This document shows, piece by piece, positions 26,563-34,487 of a stretch of DNA of 64,000 bases (within the stretch, counting starts at the first letter, position 1; each line of letters starts with the position of its first letter). The DNA comes from Peptococcaceae bacterium 1109 (GTDB taxonomy: Bacteria > Bacillota > Limnochordia > Darwinibacteriales > Darwinibacteriaceae): NCBI GenBank assembly GCA_001028815.1, contig LDJB01000004.1, positions 77,733 to 141,732 of the forward strand, given 5' to 3'. The position numbers and the translations under genes are program-made. The notes under the pieces were generated by a model. It ran no database searches. It was given only the letters and a program-made list of their open reading frames with translations, and was not told the origin of the DNA.

Positions 26563-27580
26563 CGCAGCACTGAAAGGGCAGCAAAAGCCAGCGGAAGAAA
26601 GAACACCGATTTTGGCTGTGGAAAACCTCCATACCTGGTTTGAAGTACGGCGTATGGGCTTCTTGAAAGCCGGTGACGTACGGGCCCTGGACGGGGTAAC
26701 ATTTGAGCTTTACGAGGGAGAAGCTCTCTCCATCGTGGGCGAGAGCGGCTGCGGCAAGAGCACCCTGGCCAAGACCATCCTCGGCCTGCACCATCCCACC
26801 AAGGGTAAGATTTATTTCCAAGGTACTGACGTCACGCAGCTAGACAAGGAGCAGACTAAGCAGTACCGGGCCAAAGTTGGCTATATTCAGCAGGATCCTT
26901 ACGGTGCACTTCCGCCCTTTATGACGGTGGAGCGCATCTTACGGGAACCCATGCTCATCAACGGCATTACAGATAAGGACGAGCAGAAGCGCCGCATCAG
27001 GCAGGTCTTGGAGGAAGTGAAGCTTGCTCCAATCGAGGACTTCTTGCCCAAGTTCCCGCACATGCTCAGCGGTGGGCAGCAACAGCGCTTGGTCATCGCC
27101 CGAGCCATGATCCTCGAGCCCAAGCTTCTGGTGGCCGACGAGCCAGTTTCCATGCTAGACGCCTCCGTGAGGGTGGAAATCCTCCAACTTCTCCGGAAGA
27201 TCCAGTATGACCATAACTTGGCCATCATCTATATCACCCACGACTTGTCAACTGTACGGTATTTCTCGGAGCGGATCTTCTCCATGTACGGTGCAAAGAT
27301 CATCGAGAAAGCCTCTACCAAGGCTCTCTTGAAGAACCCGCTTCACCCGTACACCAAGGCCCTGTTTGAGGCCACATCTGATCCTGATGCTGAAAACCTA
27401 AAGACCTTTAAGGAAGTACCAGCTGGGGAGCCGCCGAGCCTCATGAATCCGCCCAGTGGGTGCCGGTTCCACCCTCGCTGTTCCAAGATGATCCCAGGTC
27501 TGTGCGATCGGGAAATACCCCCTGAGTTCCAGGTAACAGACGACCAGTTTGCTGCCTGTTGGCTGTATCGGGAGTCATGA
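26555..27580 (+). CDS. Peptide-type ABC transporter ATP-binding protein (OppF/DppF-like)
   Basis: The product is 341 residues and the second ATPase of the importer. Walker A is GESGCGKST near residue 66, the signature LSGGQQQRLVIARAM near 172, and Walker B LLVADEPVSMLD near 195. The Cys-containing C-terminal extension SGCRFHPRCSKMIPGLC and AACWLY is present, matching that of its partner. GGGGGAGG lies 8 bases upstream of the ATG. The stop overlaps the start of the small membrane gene that ends the operon. Confidence 0.93.
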   Translation: MPNAALKGQQKPAEERTPILAVENLHTWFEVRRMGFLKAGDVRALDGVTFELYEGEALSIVGESGCGKSTLAKTILGLHHPTKGKIYFQGTDVTQLDKEQTKQYRAKVGYIQQDPYGALPPFMTVERILREPMLINGITDKDEQKRRIRQVLEEVKLAPIEDFLPKFPHMLSGGQQQRLVIARAMILEPKLLVADEPVSMLDASVRVEILQLLRKIQYDHNLAIIYITHDLSTVRYFSERIFSMYGAKIIEKASTKALLKNPLHPYTKALFEATSDPDAENLKTFKEVPAGEPPSLMNPPSGCRFHPRCSKMIPGLCDREIPPEFQVTDDQFAACWLYRES

Positions 27581-27783
27581 AGCGCGAAGAGCGGCAAATG
27601 ATTGTGGGCGGATCAATGCTAATTGTGGGATGGTTGGTGCTCTTGGGAACTGTGATTGAGGTGATTCCATCCCATGTGGCCTTAAACTTGGCTGCGTATT
27701 GCTTGACTTTGGTCGGATTTATGATTGGAGTCGTGGGCGCCCTCGCCAAGATCCGCGCCAACCGCTCAAAGGATGAGTTTTAG
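27577..27783 (+). CDS. Small membrane protein at the end of the peptide importer operon
   Basis: The product is 68 residues with two hydrophobic segments (about 10-30 and 37-58) joined by a short loop and a charged tail (RANRSKDEF). Its ATG overlaps the TGA of the ATPase gene as ATGA, so translation is coupled, and a terminator follows at 27791. The family is not recognised; a small accessory of the transporter is possible only by position. Confidence 0.7.
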   Translation: MKREERQMIVGGSMLIVGWLVLLGTVIEVIPSHVALNLAAYCLTLVGFMIGVVGALAKIRANRSKDEF

Positions 27784-27790
27784 CAATCAG

Positions 27791-27817
27791 AGAGGCACAT
27801 CGAAACGATGTGCCTCT
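27791..27817. terminator. Terminator closing the importer operon and the facing glycosyltransferase gene
   Basis: AGAGGCACATCG, three A's and CGATGTGCCTCT form a perfect 12-bp stem, with TTCC following on the plus strand. It separates convergent genes ending at 27783 and 27821. Confidence 0.8.
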
Positions 27818-27820
27818 TTC

Positions 27821-28822
27821 CTATGCTGTGGCAGCAGAGTAGACAGCGAGGGTGCGGCGGCCCATGAGCTCCAATGAGAAAAATTCCTCGGCAATCTCCC
27901 GGGCCTCCCGCCGCAGGGTAGGAAGCTCTCCTGATTCTGCTATTTCTAGAATATCTCGTAGGAGCACCTCTGGCCGGGGGCGAGGCAGATGGTACTGCGG
28001 CAGGGCATCTACAGCATAATTAGGGTTTAGAAGACGCTCTCTAGTCACTCGGCCGCCGTAGCCATGGCCCACAAGCATTCCTACACTGCCGCAGGCCATC
28101 GCTTCCCTGAGGGACCGCCCATGAGCAAAGGTGATATGGCTGGCCTGCAGCTGCTTGATGGGGTCATCGGTCCATCCTGTGAAAGGCATGTTTTGCACAG
28201 ACACATCTGCCTGGCCCAGGCCTGCGATGCGAATGTGTTGGGGCAGGCCTGGCGCCAGCTGATCGAGGGCCACAAGGCCCCGGTTGAGCCTTCCATCCAC
28301 TCTTCCGTACCACAGAACTGTAATCGGGTTGTCTGCAAGCTCATCCCCTGGTGTGAACACTGTTGTATCGATTCCGTTGGGGATGATCACGGTCTTATCC
28401 TTCCAAGGCCCCACAAACCGAGCTTGAGCAGGGCCTACCGCGATAATCCGGTTTGCCCCCGCCAGTACGCTCCAGTAGAATGGTGCCCACAGGTATACGG
28501 AATGGAGAGTTACAACCAAGGGGATCTCAAGCCGTTCTGAAGCAGACCGGGCTGCGTTAAACGTTAGATAGGAATGGGCATGGATCAAGTCGCACTGAGC
28601 TGCTTCTGCAATTTGCAGCAGCTCTGCATCGTCTTCATATTCCCAAATCTCCGTATCTCCCAGGCGCTGTTTGATAGCGAGGGCCTGCTCAGGAGAGGCA
28701 AAATCGGTTTTCAGAAATGCCGCGCTCACAGCCACAGAGTTCTGCTGACAGTACTTGATTAAGTCCAGCACGTGGGTCATCAGCCCGCTCTGGCACAGAA
28801 TTGAGGTCATAAGGACTCTCAT
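27821..28822 (-). CDS. Glycosyltransferase family 4 protein
   Basis: The product is 333 residues and a GT-B-fold glycosyltransferase. The N-terminal lobe has MRVLMTSILCQSGLMTHVLDL and LIHAHSYLTFNAA; the hinge has VIIPNGIDTTVFTPG near residue 145. The donor-binding lobe is short and its usual EAMACG motif is present as LREAMACGSVGMLVG near residue 247. The start was set at ATG 28822, six bases after GGAGG. It may act with the glycosyltransferase/pyruvyl transferase genes at 29122-32159, with which it is divergent. The acceptor and sugar are unknown. Confidence 0.85.
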   Translation of the reverse strand: MRVLMTSILCQSGLMTHVLDLIKYCQQNSVAVSAAFLKTDFASPEQALAIKQRLGDTEIWEYEDDAELLQIAEAAQCDLIHAHSYLTFNAARSASERLEIPLVVTLHSVYLWAPFYWSVLAGANRIIAVGPAQARFVGPWKDKTVIIPNGIDTTVFTPGDELADNPITVLWYGRVDGRLNRGLVALDQLAPGLPQHIRIAGLGQADVSVQNMPFTGWTDDPIKQLQASHITFAHGRSLREAMACGSVGMLVGHGYGGRVTRERLLNPNYAVDALPQYHLPRPRPEVLLRDILEIAESGELPTLRREAREIAEEFFSLELMGRRTLAVYSAATA

Positions 28823-28842
28823 GGACAACCTCCTGGCCTAGG

Positions 28843-28926
28843 CTATGAGCCGATATAGATGAGGGCAAGCAGTAAAAGGATCAAGCTGACCAGTATTATG
28901 ATGTTCACATTCAGTCCTGGATACAT
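28843..28926 (-). CDS. 27-residue YjcZ-like membrane peptide
   Basis: The predicted product is 27 residues: MYPGLNVN followed by one unbroken hydrophobic helix (about residues 9-25) and GS. GGGGGAGGG lies a few bases upstream of the ATG at 28926. The Tyr/Gly start and single Leu/Ile helix resemble the small YjcZ-type sporulation membrane proteins of Bacillota, though similarity at this length is weak. It is 21 bases upstream of, and on the same strand as, the family 4 glycosyltransferase and could be cotranscribed. Confidence 0.5.
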   Translation of the reverse strand: MYPGLNVNIIILVSLILLLLALIYIGS

Positions 28927-29082
28927 AGACTCCCTCCCCCTCTGTCTTGGTATTCCGGATGAACCGGGGCATATGTATTACTATGCTCTTGCGGCGAGAA
29001 GAGCCATGGTAACCTCGGACTAACCTGCAGCCATATGGGAACGCAATCTTAGCGCCTATCAGCCGACAGGCTCATATGCTGT

Positions 29083-29095
29083 AATGATTATCATT
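29083..29095 (+). promoter_or_regulatory. AATGATTATCATT palindrome, Fur-like half-matching box
   Basis: This perfect 13-base palindrome lies 27 bases before the start codon at 29122. With flanking bases it matches 11 of 14 specified positions of the Fur consensus TGATAATnATTATCA. It could bind Fur or PerR, but one match near a glycosyltransferase gene may be chance. Confidence 0.3.
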
Positions 29096-29121
29096 CCATC
29101 GCTACAGAGGAGGACCAGATC

Positions 29122-31110
29122 ATGAGCGAAGGCCCTAACACAGTCCAGAACGAACCGCTAAACATTCTCATGCTTGTAGACTCCCTCGGCATCGGGGGAA
29201 CGGAGACCCATGTCCTCGCCATAGCCAAAGTTCTGCAGAAGAAAGGCCATAACGTTATTATCGGAACAGGCGGCGGCCCCATGGCTTCCCGATACAAAGA
29301 CGCGGGCTTGGAAGTTTTCCTTATGCCTTTTCAATCAGACAATCCCCTTTACACGAACTATACTGCCCTCTTAGACCAGACTCGCAAGTTGGTGCGGGAA
29401 CGACAGATTCAGCTGATTCACGCCCACCAAATTGCCGGCCTCAAGGTGGCAGCGCAAATTTGGCAGGAACTGCTGGTTCCCCTGGTCTTTACAATACACG
29501 GTATGTTTTACCCTCGCAGGCGTCTGCAAAGCCTCATCGACAGCTGTGCCCACGTTATCGCGGTGAGCCCCCCCGCAGCGGCGTGGGCGAAAAAGCAGCT
29601 AGGGCTTCCCGCGTCCCAGATTAGCGTGATTCCTAACGGCATTGACATCAGCCACTTCAAACCTGGCACTGCTTCCTCCTTCAAGAATGAGCTGGGTATG
29701 GATGAGAAGCAGCCTCTCATCACGCTTTGCAGTAGAATCGCGTGGGGCAAGACGCGAGTGATCGAAGATGCTATCTATGCTGTGGAGGAGCTCCACCAAG
29801 CAGAAGGGGTGCACCTCGCCATTGTGGGCAGCGGCCCAGATAGCCCCTTTGTCCATGCGTTGGCCAACATGGTGAATCAACGGCAGGGATACGACATCAT
29901 CCATCTTACGGGAGCTATGCTCGACCCTGTAGATGCCTATCGGGCCGCTGACATCGTTATCGGTACTGCCCGAGTGGCTCTTGAAGCCATGAGTACGTGC
30001 ACTCCCGTAATCGCCGCTGGTAACTCTGGGTACTTTGGCCCTGTTACCCCTAGCAACTTCTCTCGGGGATGGGAAGTGTATTTTGGAGATCATGATTTCC
30101 TCACGCTCCCCAGCAAGAGCCAGCTTCAGCATGACATCACAGCGATGCTGCACGGCCGCATCAGAGCAGAACAGGACGTGCTGCGCAGATTAGTTGCTGC
30201 CCACTTCCGCATAGAAACCGTGGCTGGAGCTGTGGAAGAACTCTACCACCAAGTCATGGCGGGGGAAATTCGTCCCCGTGTAACCAACGTCAAGGCGGTA
30301 CCTACCCTACCTCAAGCTACGCCCAGCCCTGCGCCCCGCCCTGAGGCAAAGAAAGAGGCGGCTCCCGCCACACCTCCAGCTCAAATAGAGGCTAGCAGCC
30401 CCTTAGTGAGCGTTGTAATACCCACTTACAACAGAGCAAACCTTCTCAACGAATGCCTGAAATCCGTCTTTGAACAGACCTACCGTCCCCTAGAGGTGAT
30501 TGTTATCGATGATCATTCAACCGATGACACGGAGACAGTGGTAGCTAGCTGGGCCAAGAAGGCGGAAGAGACGGACGGCTTAACCTTCCACTACCACCGT
30601 TTGCACCGTAACCTAGGTTTTGCCAAGGCAGTGACCATGGGCTATCTGTTCGCTCAAGGAGCGTTTATCGCGAACCACGACTCAGATGACATCAGCCACC
30701 CTGACCGCATCACCCAACAAGTGCAGTTTCTCCAGCTTAACCCAGATCACAGCCTTGTTGGAACAAACTACGAAGTCTTCTCCGATGACGTCACCCAGCG
30801 CAAGAAGGCCTTTCTGGTCCGCTATGACAAGAACATCATCAGTTCTTACCGCGCGGGCCATCACTGCGTTTGCTTCGGCTCTCTCCTGATGCGGCGGGAG
30901 GTTATCGAACGCTTGGGGGGCCTCACTACGTTCCTTCAGGGCGCGGAAGACTACGAGTTCGTATCCAGAGCCATTGTCCAGGGCTTCAATGTGCAAAACC
31001 TCCGTACACCCCTCTATTACTACCGCGAACATGGCACACAGCGCTCTAAGGAGTTCTACGGGGTGCGCAGTGCCCTCACAAGCCAAGCGGTAGAAGGAGA
31101 AGGGGCATGA
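29122..31110 (+). CDS. Two-domain glycosyltransferase (family 4 plus family 2)
   Basis: This 662-residue fusion has two enzymes. Residues about 12-385 are a GT4, GT-B-fold unit (LGIGGTETHVLAIA near residue 21, HAHQIAGLKVAA near 94, VIPNGIDISHFKPG near 170 and EAMSTCTPVIAAGN near 290). Residues 390-430 are a Pro/Ala/Lys linker. Residues about 433-650 are a GT2, GT-A-fold unit with VSVVIPTYNRANLLNECLKS, VIDDHSTDDT and the metal motif HDSDD near 520. GAGGAGG precedes the ATG. The stop overlaps the pyruvyl transferase start as ATGA. Likely role: making a surface or spore-coat polysaccharide. Confidence 0.92.
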   Translation: MSEGPNTVQNEPLNILMLVDSLGIGGTETHVLAIAKVLQKKGHNVIIGTGGGPMASRYKDAGLEVFLMPFQSDNPLYTNYTALLDQTRKLVRERQIQLIHAHQIAGLKVAAQIWQELLVPLVFTIHGMFYPRRRLQSLIDSCAHVIAVSPPAAAWAKKQLGLPASQISVIPNGIDISHFKPGTASSFKNELGMDEKQPLITLCSRIAWGKTRVIEDAIYAVEELHQAEGVHLAIVGSGPDSPFVHALANMVNQRQGYDIIHLTGAMLDPVDAYRAADIVIGTARVALEAMSTCTPVIAAGNSGYFGPVTPSNFSRGWEVYFGDHDFLTLPSKSQLQHDITAMLHGRIRAEQDVLRRLVAAHFRIETVAGAVEELYHQVMAGEIRPRVTNVKAVPTLPQATPSPAPRPEAKKEAAPATPPAQIEASSPLVSVVIPTYNRANLLNECLKSVFEQTYRPLEVIVIDDHSTDDTETVVASWAKKAEETDGLTFHYHRLHRNLGFAKAVTMGYLFAQGAFIANHDSDDISHPDRITQQVQFLQLNPDHSLVGTNYEVFSDDVTQRKKAFLVRYDKNIISSYRAGHHCVCFGSLLMRREVIERLGGLTTFLQGAEDYEFVSRAIVQGFNVQNLRTPLYYYREHGTQRSKEFYGVRSALTSQAVEGEGA

Positions 31111-32159
31111 TGAAGCGCAAGGTGCTGTATGTCGGTTGGGTGGGATTCGGCAATCACGGCGATGATATCTGCCTGGACATCTTTACCAACCGTTTCCGCT
31201 CAGCAGGACAGAAAGCTGGACTGGAACTAGAAGTTGTTTCACTCTTCCCTTCGCGGTTTGACGAGTTCACTCTGGCGCGCATCAGCCCCCATCTGGTAGT
31301 CCTGGGAGCTGGCTCCCTATTTGAGATGGTCTATCTAAAGCCGCTGGCCCTGGCTCAACAGGCAGGAATCCCAACGGCCATCTGGGGTTCGGGCTATGAC
31401 AGTGCGGGGCAGGACATGGCAATACCCCACGACTTAGCCTATGCCCTGCGGCAAGTGGTTGCCGGTGCTCGAGCCGTGGGGATCCGGGGCCCTTATACTC
31501 TCGAGGCTCTGAAGTCCATTGGGGTGGAACACGACAGCCTTACTGTCACAGGTGACCCAGGCCTCCTATGGCCACCTGAGGGCCCGCAGGAGCCTCACGG
31601 TGAGGAAAGCCTTCCTCAGATCGCTGTAAACTGGGGGACTGCCAACAATAACGTGCTTGGCCGCAACGAGAAGCATACGGGAGCGCAGCTTGCACGGGTA
31701 CTCCAGGAACTAGCCGATGAACATCGCCTCCTCATCTACCCCATGTGGCCCAAAGACGTTGATCCCTGTCTCACCCTGGCTCATGCAGTAAATCGGCCAG
31801 ATCGAGTGCAAGTCTTAAGTGAGGTGCCCAGTCCGTCGGAACTGAAAGCCATCTACCTTGAGAGCATGTTCTCCATCAACATGAAGCTCCATGCAAACGT
31901 CTTTTCCGCAGCCCAAGGCTGTCCCTTTATTGCCCTAGCCTACCGCTGGAAATGCATGGACTTCGCAGAGTCCGTAGGCTGTGCCCATCTGGCAATCCCC
32001 TTTTCCGAGCCCAACTTGCAGGATAGACTCGGGGCCGCTGTAGCCTACGTCATTGGCCAATATGAAAGGCACAAGGCCCATGTGGAGAAGGAAGTCGCTG
32101 AAGCCCGGCTGCGCCTGAGGAAGCTTGAGGACCAGATGTTAGCACTCCTGAAAATGTAA
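31107..32159 (+). CDS. Polysaccharide pyruvyl transferase family protein (CsaB-like)
   Basis: The product is 350 residues. Members of this family add a pyruvate ketal from phosphoenolpyruvate to a sugar in cell-wall or spore-coat polymers; CsaB in bacilli does so to anchor S-layer proteins. Visible marks are GWVGFGNHGDDICLDIF near residue 10, VVLGAGSLFE near 67, GIRGPYTLEAL near 127, TGDPGLLW near 149 and the C-terminal MKLHANVFSAAQGCPFIAL near 262. The family's active site His/Arg region is intact as far as can be judged. It is translationally coupled to the upstream glycosyltransferase fusion. Confidence 0.88.
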   Translation: MMKRKVLYVGWVGFGNHGDDICLDIFTNRFRSAGQKAGLELEVVSLFPSRFDEFTLARISPHLVVLGAGSLFEMVYLKPLALAQQAGIPTAIWGSGYDSAGQDMAIPHDLAYALRQVVAGARAVGIRGPYTLEALKSIGVEHDSLTVTGDPGLLWPPEGPQEPHGEESLPQIAVNWGTANNNVLGRNEKHTGAQLARVLQELADEHRLLIYPMWPKDVDPCLTLAHAVNRPDRVQVLSEVPSPSELKAIYLESMFSINMKLHANVFSAAQGCPFIALAYRWKCMDFAESVGCAHLAIPFSEPNLQDRLGAAVAYVIGQYERHKAHVEKEVAEARLRLRKLEDQMLALLKM

Positions 32160-32160
32160 A

Positions 32161-32189
32161 AGATGCACTGGCCCTTTGCCAGTGCATCT
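32161..32189. terminator. Bidirectional terminator
   Basis: AGATGCACTGGC and GCCAGTGCATCT form a perfect 12-bp stem around five bases. It lies between the pyruvyl transferase gene (stop near 32159) and the convergent binding-protein gene (stop at 32193). Confidence 0.85.
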
Positions 32190-32192
32190 TCC

Positions 32193-33104
32193 TCATAAAA
32201 GCTCATCGATGGGAACAGGTTTGCGGATTACCCCTTCCTTGAAAAGGAAAGCAACGGTGTCTTCTATTGCCTGCAGCACCTCTGGAGTGATATCCCGCTG
32301 GAATGAATACTTCTCTGCAACGTGCTCAACCAGTTCCAGGGGGAGTCCCAAAACCTCTGCGGCTGCCTGCAGCGCTGCCCCCCGTTCCTCAGTGAGAATA
32401 CGCAGGCTTTTCCCGTGGGCATCTTCAAACACTTTCAGGGCGGGGCTTCCCAGCATCCGTTCAGGAATCACCGTGACAGTCATCCCGGAGATGAGCCCCG
32501 TACCGTCCCGGATCACTTCGATTTGGCCCGCTGATTCTAAGCGGCTCATCACTGGCTCCACCACCATCGCCCCATCTACCTGGCCGCTCTGGAGGGCAGC
32601 AAGGCCATCAGGAATCAGCATGTTCACCAGCTGGACGTCCCGGATGGTGAGGCCTTGTTCAGCCAAAATCTGGGTAAGGAGCAGATGGGCTTCTGTACCG
32701 ATAGGTACAGCGATGCGCGCTCCCAAGAGGCCCCCTAGATCCAGCGTGCCTGGCTTAACTGCCAACCCAAAAGCCGCAGGTGCTTGGCTGTACACGCCAG
32801 TGATCTTGATGTCTCTCCCCCCCGCCCGGGCAACCACCGCTGAAGTGAGGCCCATGGCAGGAGCTATGTCCAGGCTGCCCGCGGCCATGGCTTCGCTCAT
32901 GGCATAGCCCACAGTAAAGCTTTCGTACTCAACCTCAATGCCTTCCTGCTGCAGAAGGGCCCAAGTCCGCTCAATAATGCTGGGAAGGTTGAAAGGCATA
33001 GGGTTATATGCAACCTTGAGCCTGAGAGGTTCCCCATAAGCAACACCACTGGCCAAGGTTAACAGTAAGCAGAAAACAAGTGCTGCAGTACAGCGCTTCT
33101 TCAC
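32193..33104 (-). CDS. NrtA/SsuA/TauA-type ABC substrate-binding protein
   Basis: The product is 303 residues. A signal peptide (about residues 1-24, ending VAYG) is followed by a two-lobe solute-binding domain of the nitrate/sulfonate/taurine/thiamine-precursor type: LKVAYNPMPFNLPSIIE, GYAMSEAMAAGSLDIAPAMG near residue 65 and DGLAALQSGQVDGAMVVEP near 170. No lipobox Cys is apparent. The start was set at GTG 33104, five bases after GGAGGAG. It ends the transcript that begins with the hydrogenase genes and overlaps the ATPase gene by four bases. The ligand cannot be inferred. Confidence 0.88.
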   Translation of the reverse strand: MKKRCTAALVFCLLLTLASGVAYGEPLRLKVAYNPMPFNLPSIIERTWALLQQEGIEVEYESFTVGYAMSEAMAAGSLDIAPAMGLTSAVVARAGGRDIKITGVYSQAPAAFGLAVKPGTLDLGGLLGARIAVPIGTEAHLLLTQILAEQGLTIRDVQLVNMLIPDGLAALQSGQVDGAMVVEPVMSRLESAGQIEVIRDGTGLISGMTVTVIPERMLGSPALKVFEDAHGKSLRILTEERGAALQAAAEVLGLPLELVEHVAEKYSFQRDITPEVLQAIEDTVAFLFKEGVIRKPVPIDELL

Positions 33105-33700
33105 CGCAACTCCTCCTCCACGCGGCCCGGGCACCCTACGAGCTTAAGGACTCCCGTTGTAAAGCCTTCAACTTCTCGCAAGTCATGAGTCACAATGATA
33201 CAGGTAGTACCATTCTCCCAGATATCCCGCACAAGGCCGATGGCCCGTTCCTTGGTGTCCTGGTCTAGGTTGGCAAAGGGTTCGTCCAGTAAAAGCAGCT
33301 CAGGGCTTGCAGCGAGTGCCCTAGCAAGCGCGACCCTTTTAGCCATCCCTCCAGATAGTTCATATGGGTATGCCTGCCCGATACTCCCAAGGCCGACTGC
33401 CTGGAGCAGCCCTTCCCCACCTGGGCCCCCCAGTTCCACATTCTCCAGGACAGTCAGCCACGGGAAAAGGCGAGGCTCTTGAAAGATGTATCCCCGCTTT
33501 CGGCTGGTACCCCTTATCGCCTGGTTGCGGTAAAGGCACCGGCCTTCAGTAGGCGTGGTCAAGCCAGCGATAATGCGGAGCAAGGTAGTCTTTCCACAAC
33601 CGCTAGGGCCAACAACGGCCAAGCAATCGCGAGGATAGACCTCAAGATTGATACCCTTCAGGACATACCCGCGGTCATACTTCTTGCAGACGTTCTCCAA
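33101..33700 (-). CDS. NrtD/SsuB/TauB-type ABC ATP-binding protein
   Basis: The product is 199 residues, on the short side (usual 240-260) because the C-terminal part after the switch region is trimmed. Walker A is GPSGCGKTT near residue 32, the signature LSGGMAKRVALARAL near 114 and Walker B LLLLDEPFANLD near 137, with THD as switch. The start codon is not obvious: the frame opens right after an in-frame TGA, and both TTG 33700 and the CTG nine bases earlier (giving LLRLENV, family-like) are possible. It overlaps the permease gene by 26 bases. Confidence 0.88.
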   Translation of the reverse strand: MENVCKKYDRGYVLKGINLEVYPRDCLAVVGPSGCGKTTLLRIIAGLTTPTEGRCLYRNQAIRGTSRKRGYIFQEPRLFPWLTVLENVELGGPGGEGLLQAVGLGSIGQAYPYELSGGMAKRVALARALAASPELLLLDEPFANLDQDTKERAIGLVRDIWENGTTCIIVTHDLREVEGFTTGVLKLVGCPGRVEEELR

Positions 33701-34487
33701 TCGGAGCAGGGGTGTGCTGATGGCCCGTCACCACCTCATGGGACATGCTCAATCGGCTTTCCACTATCCCAAAAACCCATTCAATCCACAGACCGATAAA
33801 CCCGATACACAAGACACCTACAAGCATCTCATCAACTCTAACGAGCACTCGCCCGGACATTACTAGGTACCCCAGGCCGCTGCTGCCTGCGAGCATCTCA
33901 GCAGCCACCAGCGCCCGCCAGCTTAGCCCTAAGGCCACCCGGAGCCCTGTATACACTGCCTTCCTGCTTCCAGGCCAGATAAGTCGCTTAAGGACCGTCC
34001 AGGGCCCGAGGCAGAACACCCGTGCCACTTCCCAGAATTCCTGGGAGATGCTCTGAGCCCCCAAGGACGTGTTGAGGATGACCGGGCCCACCGCGGCATA
34101 GAAAATTACGGCAAACTTGGTCAGCTCTCCGATTCCCAGCCAGACCAAGAACAGGGGGATCCATGCTACCGGTGGAATCTGGCGCAGGAAGTGGACTGCT
34201 GGGCCCAGCACGGCCTCAGCCCGCCTGCTGCAGCCCATCATAAGCCCAAGGGGAACGCCAACGAGGACAGCAGCGAACCAGCCGCACACCACCCTCGTGA
34301 GGCTAGAGGTGATGTGGTTCCACAGCTCACCGCTGCGTCCCATGATCAGGGCCGCTTCCCCCACCTGCGGTAGGGTTGGGAACAACCCGCTCTTAATCCT
34401 TCCGGTATATCCTGCCCACAGCCACAGCCCCACGAGCATCCCGGGGATGATCAGTCCGCAGTATGGGCTGAGCTTACCTCTGCGCAT
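33675..34487 (-). CDS. NrtB/SsuC/TauC-type ABC permease
   Basis: This 270-residue inner-membrane permease has six hydrophobic segments. Family marks are LWNHITSSLTRVVCGWFAAVLVGVP-like sequence in the first half, QIPPVAWIPLFLVWLGIGE near residue 108, and the ATPase-contacting EVARVFCLGPWTVLKRLIWPGS near 153. It overlaps the 3' end of hydA by 37 bases, so the importer genes are physically joined to the hydrogenase transcript. The C-terminus extends 40 residues past the last helix and overlaps the ATPase gene. The transported solute is unknown. Confidence 0.88.
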   Translation of the reverse strand: MRRGKLSPYCGLIIPGMLVGLWLWAGYTGRIKSGLFPTLPQVGEAALIMGRSGELWNHITSSLTRVVCGWFAAVLVGVPLGLMMGCSRRAEAVLGPAVHFLRQIPPVAWIPLFLVWLGIGELTKFAVIFYAAVGPVILNTSLGAQSISQEFWEVARVFCLGPWTVLKRLIWPGSRKAVYTGLRVALGLSWRALVAAEMLAGSSGLGYLVMSGRVLVRVDEMLVGVLCIGFIGLWIEWVFGIVESRLSMSHEVVTGHQHTPAPIGERLQEV

